Origin: an uncultured Cohaesibacter sp.
Lineage (GTDB): Bacteria > Pseudomonadota > Alphaproteobacteria > Rhizobiales > Cohaesibacteraceae
Assembly: GCF_963682185.1 (NCBI RefSeq)
Contig: NZ_OY821667.1
Coordinates: forward strand, 620,001-684,000
Direction: 5' to 3'
Length of the DNA stretch: 64,000 nt
This document shows, piece after piece, positions 9,460 to 19,362 of the stretch. The position numbers and the translations under genes are program-made. Under the pieces are notes generated by a model. That model saw nothing but the letters and a program-made list of their open reading frames with translations. It had not been told where the DNA came from and made no database searches. The first letter of the stretch is position 1. Every line of letters starts with the position of its first letter.

Positions 9460-10287
9460 GGCCTCATGGCTTGATACTGTCGAAAACGTCATCCTGGATC
9501 GCCATGCTTTCTCATCTATTTCGCATACAAAACGAAACCGTGTCAGTCTCGAATGCCCGCGCAGACCATTGCCAAGCATGGAGCCGCAAAGCCACACGCG
9601 CACGGTCCTGATACGAGGGTAGATAGTGTAGATGTATGGAGAAGAAAGGATGGCCGGTTCAGATGCAGACCACTTGAGGAGGCCACTCTTGCTGCGACTG
9701 AACCGACCAAAGCCCCACGGTCCCAGGAGATGCGGCGGACCTGGATGTCCGTAGGGGAAAATATATATAAAAACGGGAGTGAATGGACATAGCCCAGCCT
9801 GCAGTTAAACTGCCAAGCTAACAAACGGCGTCCCCCACTCCGCTTTACATCTAATCTGAGCCTAACAAAATAAGTGATAATTTCAACGAATTGTTTACCA
9901 AATTCGATAGAATCTTGTTGGTTGATAAAGAATTAAGGTAAATTTGCGAGGAATTTTAGCTTAATTACCTGCCTTTTTGCTATTTCGGCCAGACACCAAG
10001 TCTCATTTTGGCGATTTCAGAGCCTCAAACAAACCCATTTACAGAAGATTCGCATCCCAAGAAGGCACTTCCCTTTCCGCCCTTCTGTCAATGGTGAAAA
10101 CTCCGGAAGGGGAAACACGGGTAGAGGAAACTTAAGTATTACCAACAAACTAGATGGGATAGGATACACAATCTTGGCGTATAGCTCCTATTGCAGCCCC
10201 ACTAAAAACAGATGGCTTTACCGCATTTTTGCTTTAGCCAATCAAAGTAATAGACAAATAATCAAATTCTGAATATTTTAAGTATAT
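9460..10287. other. Long stretch without a convincing gene; inverted repeats inside
   Basis: About 830 bases between the rpmG terminator and the pleD stop. Open frames exist on both strands (9553-9792 on +, 9543-9824 on -), but neither has a ribosome binding site or recognisable protein features. The left half is GC-richer and holds an 8-bp inverted repeat CGGTTCAG (9655-9662) / CTGAACCG (9698-9705) with a nested GCAG/CTGC pair. A second pair GGAGTG (9776-9781) / CACTCC (9836-9841) follows; read on the minus strand it is succeeded by a T-rich run. The right half (9845-10287) is AT-rich and featureless to my eye. Confidence 0.5.
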
Positions 10288-11673
10288 TTACGAAGCTTTT
10301 TTGACTTGAGCCACAACGACACGATTGCGCCCTTCATGCTTGGCCTGATAAAGCGCTTCGTCGGCCCGCTTCATCAAATCATCCTGAGCTTCTTCGCCAC
10401 GGCAGCTTGAGGCAAGACCGATGGACACAGTCACATCGATCATTTGACGGCCCTTATGAATGATAAAGGGCTTCTCCGACACCTTCTTGCGAATGCGTTC
10501 GGCAACCACCATGGCCAGAGAATGATCGGTGTCCGGCATAATCACGACAAACTCTTCGCCACCATAACGACAGACGAGATCGATACCTCGGGTATTTTTA
10601 CGCATGCGCTGGGAGAACTCTTCCAGCACCTCATCACCGGCATCATGCCCATGGGTGTCATTGACCGATTTGAAGAAATCGATATCCATCAAAAGGACAG
10701 ACAGAGGACGTTCCTTCTCGTGAGCGGATTCTAGAAGGGACTTCAGATGGTTGGTCATATAGCGACGATTATAAAGCTTGGTCAGCCCATCCATGATAGC
10801 CATTTCCATCGTATGCTGGATGGAATCCCGCAGCGCATCGGTATAGCGCTTGCGCAACACCTGTGTGCGAAGGCGGGCCAATAGCTCGTTCCGCTCCACG
10901 GGATGGCATACATAGTCATTCACACCAAGATCAAAGGAACGCATGATCCGCGCCTCATCGCTCTCCTGAGCCAGCACCAATATCGGTGTAAGACGAGACG
11001 CCTCAACCGAGCGCAATTGCGCACACAGGCGCAAAGGATCAAATGAGTGCATATCCAGATTGATCATCACACAGTCAAATTCCTGATCCGTGCAGCGCTT
11101 CAGGGCGGAAGAAGAGTCATTCTCTAGAAACAGATCAAACTGGCCCAGCACCTGTTTGCGAATACGCTCTGAGCTGGCCCGGGAATCATCGACAAGCAGG
11201 ATCTGACCGCCCTCGTGATGCATCAGCCGCTTCATGATATCGCCGCTGTCAAAGCCCATCTGTTCAGTGGTATTGGCACGTGAGCGCAATGCGTCAGTCA
11301 TCGTTTTGACACGCACGAGATTCTTGACCCGAGCAATGAGCGCTACCTCATTCACCGGCTTGCTGAGAAAATCATCAGCTCCGGCACTGAGCCCAGCCAC
11401 GCGATCACTCGCTTGATCAAGAGCCGTCACCATAATCACCGGAATATGCACGGTCTTAGGGTCAGATTTGATCCTACGGCAAACCTCGAACCCGTCCATG
11501 CCAGGCATCATCACATCCAACAGAACGATATCAACCAAATTGCCAGACAGAATTTCCAATGCCTCAGCGCCGCTATAGGCACAAAGAACATCGAAATATT
11601 CCTTTGAAAGACGGGCATCAAGCAGCTTGACGTTGGCGGGGTTATCATCAACGACTAGAACGCGGGCAGACAT
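10288..11673 (-). CDS. pleD: Response regulator diguanylate cyclase PleD
   Basis: Makes cyclic di-GMP from two GTP when phosphorylated, and in Caulobacter and relatives drives the motile-to-sessile cell transition. The 461-residue protein has a first receiver domain (1-120) with the phosphoacceptor in LLDVMMPG near residue 53. A second receiver-like domain (about 155-275) lacks the usual acceptor context (CVMINLDMHSF) and probably serves dimerisation. A GGDEF domain (290-455) carries an intact GGEEF active site and a RGID inhibitory-site motif five residues ahead. It is encoded 17 bases after divK on the same strand, the classical divK-pleD operon. Confidence 0.96.
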   Translation of the reverse strand: MSARVLVVDDNPANVKLLDARLSKEYFDVLCAYSGAEALEILSGNLVDIVLLDVMMPGMDGFEVCRRIKSDPKTVHIPVIMVTALDQASDRVAGLSAGADDFLSKPVNEVALIARVKNLVRVKTMTDALRSRANTTEQMGFDSGDIMKRLMHHEGGQILLVDDSRASSERIRKQVLGQFDLFLENDSSSALKRCTDQEFDCVMINLDMHSFDPLRLCAQLRSVEASRLTPILVLAQESDEARIMRSFDLGVNDYVCHPVERNELLARLRTQVLRKRYTDALRDSIQHTMEMAIMDGLTKLYNRRYMTNHLKSLLESAHEKERPLSVLLMDIDFFKSVNDTHGHDAGDEVLEEFSQRMRKNTRGIDLVCRYGGEEFVVIMPDTDHSLAMVVAERIRKKVSEKPFIIHKGRQMIDVTVSIGLASSCRGEEAQDDLMKRADEALYQAKHEGRNRVVVAQVKKAS

Positions 11674-11690
11674 TTGCTCATAACTCCGGT

Positions 11691-12062
11691 CTAAGCATCA
11701 CCAGCGTAGGTGCGCACGGTCTCAATAAATTTTGCTACGGAAATAGGTTTGGAAAGATAGGCCTCGCATCCGCCTTGGCGAATTCGCTCCTCATCCCCCT
11801 TCATCGCAAATGCGGTGACAGCCACAACGGGAATGGGTCGCAAATCATCGTCTTCCTTGAGCCACTTGGTGACTTCCAGTCCGGAGACTTCGGGCAGCTG
11901 TATATCCATCAGGATCAGATCCGGCATATGCTCTCTAGCGAGCTTGAGGGCATCAAGCCCATTGCGGGTGCCCACCGTCTCATACCCATAGGCTTCCAGC
12001 AGGTCGAGAAACAATTTCATGTTGAGTTCATTGTCTTCGACGATGAGAATCTTTTTGGCCAT
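11691..12062 (-). CDS. divK: Single-domain response regulator DivK
   Basis: A 123-residue stand-alone receiver. It has the acidic pair in IVEDNE near residue 9, the phosphoacceptor Asp in [10 protein letters not shown] near 53, VTAFAM with the conserved Thr near 83 and the KPI lysine near 105. In Alphaproteobacteria DivK links the DivJ/PleC kinases to the DivL-CckA-CtrA pathway and so controls polarity and the cell cycle. It is the first gene of the divK-pleD unit; the divergent neighbour is the DUF3572 gene. No output domain, as expected. Confidence 0.96.
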   Translation of the reverse strand: MAKKILIVEDNELNMKLFLDLLEAYGYETVGTRNGLDALKLAREHMPDLILMDIQLPEVSGLEVTKWLKEDDDLRPIPVVAVTAFAMKGDEERIRQGGCEAYLSKPISVAKFIETVRTYAGDA

Positions 12063-12198
12063 AATTCGTCCGCAGCTCGCACGTGATGCACAGACCTGAC
12101 AACCCGATCAATCAGATCTGGGTTTCCGTATCAGATGCGTTATTATTTCGGTTATCGTATATACAGAATAAACCTTTCAAAAGGGCAAACACCATATC

Positions 12199-12504
12199 AT
12201 GCAGAAAAAACAATCTGGCCTCAGCCTCGAGGCAGCGGAGACCGTGGGCATTCAGGCCCTTGGATTTTTGTCGAGCGATTCAGAGCTGTTAGGGCGCTTT
12301 TTGGCCTTGTCCGGACTGGATGCCGGCAGCATTCGGGACGTCGCATCCGAGCCTTCATTCCTGGCCGCCGTGCTCGACTTTCTGCTTTCTGACGATTCGC
12401 TGATATTGGCCTTCGCCAGCAACAGCGCCATCGCGCCTGAAGAAGTGGTCACCGCCAAGATGCGCCTTGATCCGATGAGCATGGCAAACACGGGCGCCCT
12501 TTAG
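12199..12504 (+). CDS. DUF3572 family protein
   Basis: A 101-residue, mostly helical, acidic protein with the hallmarks of the alphaproteobacterial DUF3572 family: an [16 protein letters not shown] segment near the start, a GLDAGSIRD turn and a [16 protein letters not shown] helix. No enzymatic motif is visible and the function is unknown. Start ATG 12199. It lies 29 bases ahead of dinB on the same strand and may share its transcript. Confidence 0.8.
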   Translation: MQKKQSGLSLEAAETVGIQALGFLSSDSELLGRFLALSGLDAGSIRDVASEPSFLAAVLDFLLSDDSLILAFASNSAIAPEEVVTAKMRLDPMSMANTGAL

Positions 12505-12533
12505 CCTCCATCCACTTAATCTTGTTGGCTCAC

Positions 12534-13892
12534 ATGACACAGACCGCACATTTCCTCTGTCGAGATTGCCTTGAAGAAGGCGAAGGAACCCCGCGCCGAT
12601 GCCCTCGTTGCGGCTCCCCCCGTCTTGTGCGTCATTCAGAGCTGCGTCAGCTTTCCATGGCGCATATCGATTGCGATTCTTTCTATGCGTCCGTGGAAAA
12701 GAGAGACAATCCGGAGATCAGGGACAAACCGGTCATCATCGGCGGCGGCGATCGGGGCGTGGTCGCCACCGCCTGCTACATAGCACGCATACGTGGTGTC
12801 AAATCCGCCATGCCGATGTTCAAGGCCAGAAAGCTTTGCCCTGAGGCGGTCATCATTCGGCCAAACATGAAGAAATACAGCGCTGTAGGCAAGGAAGTTC
12901 GCGCAGCGATGCAGGCCCTCACGCCCCTTGTGGAACCCTTGTCCATCGACGAAGCCTTTCTGGATCTCTCAGGCACAGACCGATTGCATCATGCCTATCC
13001 GGCCATGACGTTGGCCCGCTTTGCCAAAGAGATTGAAACCGGCATAGGCATAACGGTGTCCGTTGGTCTCAGCCACAACAAATTCCTTGCCAAGATTGCA
13101 TCAGATCTGGAGAAGCCACGCGGCTTTTCCATCATTGGCAAAGCGGAAACAAAAGAGTTCCTCAAGGATAAGCCGGTCTCCATGATCTGGGGCGTCGGCA
13201 AGGTTTCCCAGCGCAATCTCGCTCAAGATGGCTACCACACCATCGGCCAGTTACAGACAGCAGATGCCAGCAAATTGGCCAAGCGCTATGGCGCGCTCGG
13301 CTTGCGCCTTGCCAAGCTTTCCCATGGCGAAGACACCCGTACGGTCAATCCTGAATCTGAAACCAAGAGCATCAGCGCCGAAACGACCTTCAGCAAAGAC
13401 CTCGCAAGCGCAGACGACCTTCTGCCCATTCTGAGACGCCTGAGTGAAGACACCTCCACCCGCGCCAAGAAGGCAGATCTAGCGGGCCGCACCGTTACCC
13501 TGAAGCTCAAGGACAATCATTTCAAAAGCATCACCCGCAGCCGCTCCCTTTCTGACCCAACCCAGCTGACCGACAAGATTTTCAGCATCGGAAAAGACTT
13601 GTTGCTCAAGGAGCTTGCCAGCCGCAAAAGCGCCTATCGCCTTCTGGGAATCGGCATCAGCGAGCTGCACTCAAGCGAATTTGCAGATCCGCCCGATCTG
13701 GTCGACACACAAGCCAGCAAACGCGCCAGCGCCGAGAAGGCCATGGATCTGCTCAGCACCAAATTCGGAGGCAAGATGGTGGAACTGGGCCTGACGCTGA
13801 AGGGAAAACTCACGGAAGAGAAGAGCGGCGGAGCCCGCAAGAGCGACATCCATTCGGCCCAGAAGCCCGATAAAGACAGCGGCCTGGACTAG
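12534..13892 (+). CDS. dinB: DNA polymerase IV with N-terminal zinc ribbon
   Basis: Y-family translesion polymerase. Before the polymerase starts there is a short CxxC...CxxC zinc-ribbon-like stretch (CRDC near 9 and CPRC near 23), a variant common in rhizobia-like bacteria. The palm begins with [12 protein letters not shown] (about residue 44), includes the [11 protein letters not shown] catalytic acidic pair near 139 and [17 protein letters not shown] near 173; HhH and little-finger domains follow (to about 400). A polar tail of some 30 residues closes the protein, with no clear sliding-clamp motif at the very end. Start ATG 12534 preferred over TTG 12522. Confidence 0.93.
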   Translation: MTQTAHFLCRDCLEEGEGTPRRCPRCGSPRLVRHSELRQLSMAHIDCDSFYASVEKRDNPEIRDKPVIIGGGDRGVVATACYIARIRGVKSAMPMFKARKLCPEAVIIRPNMKKYSAVGKEVRAAMQALTPLVEPLSIDEAFLDLSGTDRLHHAYPAMTLARFAKEIETGIGITVSVGLSHNKFLAKIASDLEKPRGFSIIGKAETKEFLKDKPVSMIWGVGKVSQRNLAQDGYHTIGQLQTADASKLAKRYGALGLRLAKLSHGEDTRTVNPESETKSISAETTFSKDLASADDLLPILRRLSEDTSTRAKKADLAGRTVTLKLKDNHFKSITRSRSLSDPTQLTDKIFSIGKDLLLKELASRKSAYRLLGIGISELHSSEFADPPDLVDTQASKRASAEKAMDLLSTKFGGKMVELGLTLKGKLTEEKSGGARKSDIHSAQKPDKDSGLD

Positions 13893-14108
13893 AAGCGTAC
13901 AATTTCCGCTTGGGTTCCCCTCACCACCATAAGAGAGCGGTTTAAAAAATAGTCTGGAGAATGCGTGAAAATGCGTGTGCCAGACAAGCTTTTGCTTCCA
14001 TTGCAGGCTTGCCTCCCCTAAATGTTGAACACCCTCTCGGCGACAGGCAGCCAGACTGTCATCAGCGCCGGAGACCAGAACAAAACAGACCTTTCTATGG
14101 AGTTTATA

Positions 14109-14576
14109 ATGTCAGGTGCAATCGAAGCCAAACTTGCAGAACTCGGAATCACCCTTCCGGAAGCAGCGGCCCCTGCAGCAAACTATGTTCCTTATGTTAA
14201 AAGCGGCAACCAGCTTTTCATTTCCGGCCAGATCCCGCAGACCGCTGCTGGCGAAAAAGTCATCGGCAAGCTGGGTGACACCATGGAAACCGAAGCCGGC
14301 CAGGAAGCTGCCAAGCTTTGCGCCATCAGCCTGATTGCCCAGATGAAAGCCGCAACCGGCGATCTGGACAAGGTAGCCCGCGTGGTCAAGCTTGTTGGCT
14401 TTGTCAACTCCACCCTCGAATTCGGCGATCAACCTGCCGTCATCAACGGCGCATCCAACTTCATGGTTGATGTCTTTGGTGACAAGGGCCGCCATGCCCG
14501 TTCAGCCGTTTCCGCAGCCTCGCTTCCGTTCGGTGTTGCCGTTGAAGTGGAAGCCATTGTCGAGCTGGAAGACTAA
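14109..14576 (+). CDS. RidA/YjgF family protein
   Basis: A 155-residue member of the long (YjgF-like, YP_/Atu-type) branch of the RidA family. The family deaminates reactive enamine/imine intermediates; whether this branch keeps that activity is not certain. Visible are LAELGITLPEAAAPAANYVPYV at the N-terminus, LFISGQIP near 38, LDKVARVVKLVGFVNS near 88 and the C-terminal HARSAVSAASLPFGVAVEVEA signature with its conserved Arg. ATG 14109 has GGAG at the right distance; an in-frame ATG 12 bases upstream lacks one. A strong terminator follows. Confidence 0.88.
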   Translation: MSGAIEAKLAELGITLPEAAAPAANYVPYVKSGNQLFISGQIPQTAAGEKVIGKLGDTMETEAGQEAAKLCAISLIAQMKAATGDLDKVARVVKLVGFVNSTLEFGDQPAVINGASNFMVDVFGDKGRHARSAVSAASLPFGVAVEVEAIVELED

Positions 14577-14597
14577 TTTCTCGGGCTCATGCCCCCC

Positions 14598-14630
14598 GCG
14601 ATGACGGATAAGTCTGTCATCGCTTTTTTT
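14598..14630 (+). terminator. Rho-independent terminator of the ridA-like gene
   Basis: An 11-bp stem GCGATGACGGA / TCTGTCATCGC with a TAAG loop is followed by seven T residues, 21 bases after the stop codon. Confidence 0.93.
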
Positions 14631-14751
14631 AAGCCCACATCAGACGTCCTTTTTTCGATTAATATTTTTTAACCCCTCGCCTTTTGAGGGTTACAATCTC
14701 GGTATAGTCTCTTAAATCTTAGTGATAGTTTGATTATTTTGAGAGAGGCCC

Positions 14752-15942
14752 ATGGCTGAGACTATGTCTGACACATCCGATTACCAGCTCCATGTTGTTC
14801 ATTCCATGCGAGAGATCGGAGAGGCGGCGTGGACAGCCTGTCTTGAGGACACACTTAGTCCCAGAAAATTAAACCCCTTCCTTTCCTTCGCCTTTCTGGA
14901 TGCGCTGGAGCGCTCAGGCTGCGCCTGTGAGGAAACCGGCTGGATGCCGCATCATTTGGTCCTCAGGGATGGGGAAGGCTCTGTGCTGGCCGCCCTGCCC
15001 CTCTATCTCAAATCCCATAGCCAGGGCGAATATGTTTTCGACCATGGCTGGGCTGATGCGCTGGAGCGTGCAGGCGGGCAATATTATCCCAAGCTGCAAA
15101 GCGCCATTCCCTTTACGCCCGTCAACGCGCCCAAGGTGCTGACCCGCAAGGGCGTCAACGAGGCAGTGGCCGCCGCCGCCATGGCCAGCGGCATGAAGCA
15201 GCTCTGCGAGCGCTATCCCATTTCCTCAGCCCATCTGACCTTTCTGCCGGAAGCACAGAAAGACGAATTCGAGGCACAAGGTTTTCTCGTGCGTCGTGAC
15301 CAACAGTTTCATTGGATCAATGAAGATTACGATAGCTTTGACGATTTCCTCGCCCAACTCTCCTCGCGCAAACGCAAAAATATCCGCAAGGAACGCAAGA
15401 CCGCCCATAGCCACGGCCTCACCATTAGCCCAAAACAGGGCGATGCCATAAGTGAAGAAGACTGGGACGCCTTTTTCGACTTTTACATGGACACCGGTTC
15501 GCGCAAATGGGGCCGCCCCTATCTCAACCGGGAATTCTTCTCCATGATCGCGGAGACCATGGCCGACAAGATCCTGCTGGTTCTGGCCTATGACGGTGAT
15601 GTGGCAGTGGCGGGTGCGCTCAACTTCATTGGCGGCGATACGCTTTATGGCCGCTACTGGGGCACCATAGGCGACTATCCCTGCCTGCATTTCGAGCTTT
15701 GCTATCATCAGGCTATCGAATGGGCCATCGCACATAATCTCATGTGCGTGGAAGCAGGCGCTCAGGGCGAACACAAGATCGCCCGAGGCTATGTCCCCCA
15801 GACCACATGGTCGGCCCACTGGATAGACCATCCCGCCTTCCGGGAAGCCATCGAAGACTATTTGAATAGGGAGCGCCGCGCGTCCGAGGCCGAGCAGGAG
15901 TTCCTCACAACACTGACCCCTTTCAAGAAAGGGGACGGATAG
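14752..15942 (+). CDS. FemAB-like N-acyltransferase (COG3146/DUF482 type)
   Basis: A 396-residue predicted acyltransferase with the double-GNAT fold of FemAB-like proteins. Family marks are NPFLSFAFLDALERSG near residue 42, a VFDHGWADALERAGGQYYPKLQ segment near 98, the SSRKRKNIRKERK basic stretch near 205, and FELCYHQAIEWAI..EAGAQGEHKIARGYVP near 315. Members are annotated as peptidoglycan-related or unassigned acyltransferases; the substrate is unknown. ATG 14752 follows a GAGAGAGG run closely; ATG 14764 is an alternative. It is monocistronic between two terminators. Confidence 0.82.
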   Translation: MAETMSDTSDYQLHVVHSMREIGEAAWTACLEDTLSPRKLNPFLSFAFLDALERSGCACEETGWMPHHLVLRDGEGSVLAALPLYLKSHSQGEYVFDHGWADALERAGGQYYPKLQSAIPFTPVNAPKVLTRKGVNEAVAAAAMASGMKQLCERYPISSAHLTFLPEAQKDEFEAQGFLVRRDQQFHWINEDYDSFDDFLAQLSSRKRKNIRKERKTAHSHGLTISPKQGDAISEEDWDAFFDFYMDTGSRKWGRPYLNREFFSMIAETMADKILLVLAYDGDVAVAGALNFIGGDTLYGRYWGTIGDYPCLHFELCYHQAIEWAIAHNLMCVEAGAQGEHKIARGYVPQTTWSAHWIDHPAFREAIEDYLNRERRASEAEQEFLTTLTPFKKGDG

Positions 15943-16004
15943 CTTTCGCGCTTCAGCGCTGCTAGTCTCCACCAACACTTTTAACCAATCAATGGATTCG
16001 ACTC

Positions 16005-16439
16005 ATGAGCACGCCAGCCTATGACAATGACAATATTTTTGCGAAAATCCTGCGTGGCGAAATTCCAAGCCACAAAATCTACGAAGACGAGCTGACCATC
16101 GCATTTCTCGATGTCATGCCCAAGTCCGACGGTCACGCGCTGGTGCTTCCGAAAAATCCGTCACGCAATATTTTCGACACCGCAGAAAGCGATCTCAATG
16201 CCGTGATCGCCACCACGCAGAAAATCGCCAATGCAGCGATGGCCGCCTTTGGTGCCGATGGTGTTACCGTACAGCAAAATAACGAAGGCGCTGGTGGGCA
16301 GCTGGTGTTCCATCTGCATTTCCATGTGGTCCCGCGCTATGAAGGCGTTGAATTGCGCCCGCAGACCGGTGAGCTGGCAGACAATGACATCCTCGCAGGC
16401 CATGCAGACAAATACCGCAAGACACTGGAAAGCCTCTGA
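16005..16439 (+). CDS. HIT family hydrolase
   Basis: A 144-residue histidine-triad protein. The HIT motif HLHFHVVP lies near residue 103, with the central His as nucleophile; upstream are IFAKILRGEIP and ALVLPKNPSRNIF segments usual for the HinT-like branch. Such proteins hydrolyse nucleoside phosphoramidates or acyl-adenylates. ATG 16005 follows the acyltransferase gene by about 60 bases and a short terminator follows. Exact substrate cannot be read from sequence. Confidence 0.92.
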   Translation: MSTPAYDNDNIFAKILRGEIPSHKIYEDELTIAFLDVMPKSDGHALVLPKNPSRNIFDTAESDLNAVIATTQKIANAAMAAFGADGVTVQQNNEGAGGQLVFHLHFHVVPRYEGVELRPQTGELADNDILAGHADKYRKTLESL

Positions 16440-16470
16440 TAGACACCAGACGATTTCAGAAGTTTTTATA

Positions 16471-16492
16471 GGGGCGCACCAGCGCCCCTTTT
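16471..16492 (+). terminator. Terminator after the HIT gene
   Basis: A 7-bp GC-rich stem GGGGCGC / GCGCCCC with loop ACCA is followed by four T residues. It touches the stop codon of the convergent azlD gene. Confidence 0.75.
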
Positions 16493-16859
16493 ACGTCATG
16501 GGAACACCGAACAGAAATGTCAGCCCCACCAGCGTCGCCGAGCCCAGAAGCACTCCGATAAACAGATTGCGCATCAGTCCAAAATAGAAGACCACGGCAA
16601 CCGCCACCGCAACAAGCCGCATCCAGACGGGAATAAAGGTCAAGGCACCGGTCGGGAACAGAATGAGTCGCGTGATGACCCCGGCCACCAGAGCATTGGC
16701 GATCGCGCGGGCCAGCAAGATCCATTCGCTGTCGTCTCTCAATCGCCCGGCAAAGCCCACTCCCAGCCATCGCCACATATTCGTGGGTAGCGATGCCCCG
16801 AGCAAGACAAACAGATAAGGCCACCAGGACGCATCAAAACTGTCAAACAGGATCGTCAT
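16491..16859 (-). CDS. azlD: AzlD family branched-chain amino acid export subunit
   Basis: A 122-residue protein with about four hydrophobic helices and the AzlD pattern: a Leu/Pro-rich first helix (VLLGASLPTNMWRW), an ARAIANALVAGVITRLI segment and a C-terminal hydrophobic pair. With AzlC it forms an exporter of branched-chain or azaleucine-like amino acids. The start overlaps the end of azlC by four bases, so both are translated from one mRNA. The distal end meets the HIT terminator. Confidence 0.85.
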   Translation of the reverse strand: MTILFDSFDASWWPYLFVLLGASLPTNMWRWLGVGFAGRLRDDSEWILLARAIANALVAGVITRLILFPTGALTFIPVWMRLVAVAVAVVFYFGLMRNLFIGVLLGSATLVGLTFLFGVPMT

Positions 16860-17614
16860 GCGTGTTTCCTCCTGTAATAGCCGACCCCATAGGCACCAAG
16901 GCCACCAACGAGCCCTGTCAGAACGAGCCCCATTTCAGGCACCACCAAAGCGAATAGAGGCCCAAGGATGAAACCGAAGACCAGCGCCAGCTTGTCCGAA
17001 AGCAACCGTGCCGCACTTGGCAAGGTGAGGATGAAATAAAGCGGCGTCATCAAAAACAGAGCCGCAGCAATTTCCGGCGGCACAGCCCCTGCAACCCCAT
17101 GCCCAAGTGCCACGATACCAGCGCTGAGCAGGGCAAGAGACACAGCAAAGCCGCCAAAGAAAGGCGCCCGCGCATAAGGGGGCAACGCGGGCAGCTCCTT
17201 CATACCGAACACCCAGGAGGTGATCGCAGTGAAATGAGCCAGCAGCACCAGCTTCCATGTTGCGGTGCCCTCACCTCGTATTTCCGGCAATATGGAGACC
17301 ACCATCGGCATCATGCGCACAGATGCCAGCGCGACGGCCACAAAGATGGCCAGCAGGCTTGAGCCGGACAGGATGCCACCAATCAGGATGACATTGCTGG
17401 GAATGGCCCATGTGACGATGGTCATGAACATGGACAGATAGACATCCACGCCGCTTTCATAGGTGAAGCTGCCAAAGCCTAGATAGGAAAAATAGAGTAC
17501 GATGGCAGGCGTAGAAAGCAGATTGCGCATACCACGCCGACACCAGTACCAACCAGACTGGTGCTCATCGGGAGCAACCGCAAGCGGCGCATCAGGCATA
17601 TTATTTGATAACAT
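16856..17614 (-). CDS. azlC: AzlC family branched-chain amino acid export subunit
   Basis: An integral membrane protein of about 250 residues with the AzlC profile: an aromatic/basic N-terminal stretch (GWYWCRRGMRNLLSTP), then a long run of helices with LGFGSFTYESGVDV, TIVTWAIPSNVILIGGI and ASVRMMPMVVSILPEIRG, the latter typical of the family. It works with AzlD. The start is uncertain: ATG 17614 is chosen; GTG 17659 has a GGAG upstream and would add 15 residues, and ATG 17599 would remove five. No LysR/Lrp regulator is adjacent. Confidence 0.85.
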   Translation of the reverse strand: MLSNNMPDAPLAVAPDEHQSGWYWCRRGMRNLLSTPAIVLYFSYLGFGSFTYESGVDVYLSMFMTIVTWAIPSNVILIGGILSGSSLLAIFVAVALASVRMMPMVVSILPEIRGEGTATWKLVLLAHFTAITSWVFGMKELPALPPYARAPFFGGFAVSLALLSAGIVALGHGVAGAVPPEIAAALFLMTPLYFILTLPSAARLLSDKLALVFGFILGPLFALVVPEMGLVLTGLVGGLGAYGVGYYRRKHA

Positions 17615-17733
17615 TCGAACCTTGGAGGAAGGAGACAGGAGGAGCTGCAACTCTTGCACACTCGTTCACTCCATTCAAGCAACCAAGCAAGGCAAGCCTA
17701 GTGAATTGCGAGATAATCTTACAATAAGGCAAC

Positions 17734-19155
17734 CTACCAGCGCCAGAAGGCTGGCATCAGAATGGTGAGTGCAGACAGGATTTCCAGACGCCCCAGAATC
17801 ATCTCGATGCTCAACAGCCATTTGGCAATATCCGGCAGGCTGCTGAAATTGCCCGCAGGCCCGATAATATCGCCCAGTCCGGGGCCGACATTGGCCAGCG
17901 CCGTGGCTGACGCACTCATCGCGGTCACGAAGTCGAGGCCACACAATTGCAGCACAATGGCAAACACCATGAAGGTGACGAAGAACAGGAATATGAAGCT
18001 CAGCGTCGAGGCGGCCATTTCATCGTCCACGACCTGCGTTCCATAGCGCATTGGCATGATCCGGTTGGGATGGATCAGCTTGGCCACTGCATTCTTGATG
18101 ATGAGCCAGGCAATGACAAAACGAAACTGCTTAATACCCCCGGCCGTCGAACCCGAGCAGGCACCAAAGAAGGTCAGTATGAGGAAGATAACGACAAACA
18201 GCGCGCCCCATTCCTGATAGTCCCCAGCGCCATAGCCCGTGGTTGTCACAATGGAGATGACGTCGAATAGGGAAATGGCGAAATCTTCGATCACCGGACC
18301 AGGGGAAAGCCATTGCTTGGCAAAGAAAATACCGATGGCCGCAATCAGAACACCCTTGAGATAAAGCCCGATCTGCGGGTCCCGTCCCCTGTCCGCCGTG
18401 AAGAAGCGAATCATATAGAGAAAGGGCAAACCGCCAAAAAACATGAACAGCGATCCGGCAAAATAGATCCCGACACTATTAAAATGCGCCATGGAGCCAT
18501 CCGAGGTGGAATATCCCCCCGTTGAAAGCGTCGTCATGGCGTGGTTGACCGCTTCAAAGAAAGTCATGCCCAGAGCAAAATAAGCAAAGGCGCATGAAGC
18601 TGTCAGGAACATGTAGACAAAGGCAATCTTGACCGCGAACTCGCGGATGCGCGGATAGGGATTGTCACTCTGCTCGGAGGATTCCAGGAAAAACAGCTTT
18701 TGCCCACCCGAACCGAGCATGGGCAGAATGGTGATGCCAATGGCGACGATACCCAGGCCACCGAGCCACTGCATAAGAGATCGCCAGAAGAGCAGCCCCG
18801 GCGCCATGGTATCAAGGCCGCTGAGCACGGTAGAGCCCGTTGTAGTAAAGCCGGAAGCGGATTCGAAATAGGCATCGGCATAGCTGATGCCAAGCGAGGA
18901 GAAATAGAGCGGTAACGCCGCAAAAGCACTGAGCACGAACCAGCTGCCATTCACAAACAGAATCGAGCTGCGAATGGACCACTCCCCCTCCTGCCCACGC
19001 ATGGCCAGAAACAGCGCTACGCCAAATCCGATGGATATGGAGCCTCCGCCAAGAAAGGCGTGCCAGTCTGTGCTTTGGTATGCCAGATCGATAAGCGCGG
19101 GAAAAAACATCATCCCGCCCAATGCGGCAATCAATATCCCGAGTGCTGAAAGCAC
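17734..19155 (-). CDS. trkH: TrkH family potassium transporter
   Basis: K+-translocating subunit of a Trk-type uptake system. The 473-residue protein shows the four pore-loop filters expected of the family: TTTGST near residue 105, STGGYS near 218, TTTGYG near 308 and NVGPG near 426, each between paired membrane helices. The GTG start at 19155 is preceded by GAGGTGA. The regulatory partner TrkA is not encoded in the window. The long gap to azlC (120 bases) suggests a separate unit. Confidence 0.93.
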   Translation of the reverse strand: MLSALGILIAALGGMMFFPALIDLAYQSTDWHAFLGGGSISIGFGVALFLAMRGQEGEWSIRSSILFVNGSWFVLSAFAALPLYFSSLGISYADAYFESASGFTTTGSTVLSGLDTMAPGLLFWRSLMQWLGGLGIVAIGITILPMLGSGGQKLFFLESSEQSDNPYPRIREFAVKIAFVYMFLTASCAFAYFALGMTFFEAVNHAMTTLSTGGYSTSDGSMAHFNSVGIYFAGSLFMFFGGLPFLYMIRFFTADRGRDPQIGLYLKGVLIAAIGIFFAKQWLSPGPVIEDFAISLFDVISIVTTTGYGAGDYQEWGALFVVIFLILTFFGACSGSTAGGIKQFRFVIAWLIIKNAVAKLIHPNRIMPMRYGTQVVDDEMAASTLSFIFLFFVTFMVFAIVLQLCGLDFVTAMSASATALANVGPGLGDIIGPAGNFSSLPDIAKWLLSIEMILGRLEILSALTILMPAFWRW

Positions 19156-19362
19156 GGGGTCACCTCTTTATTGCGGACTCATCTGGACTGTTTATCCACC
19201 AAACGAACTCCGGGTCAAGCATAAGCATCGTGATTGCCGATCAAGACTATACAGCTTGCGGGCACAATGGAGCAGAGCTTACTCTGCATCGGCTCTCTTG
19301 CAAAGTGTTTGATAGACTTCACTCTTCCCGGCCTCATTCCATAGAGGAGCATCTGCCCGGGC

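Noticed and set aside
9543..9824. Overlapping frames on both strands (93 codons on -, 79 on +) in the pleD-rpmG spacer
   Set aside because: Neither has a ribosome site or a known pattern, and inverted repeats inside argue more for RNA structure; kept only as part of the region entry.
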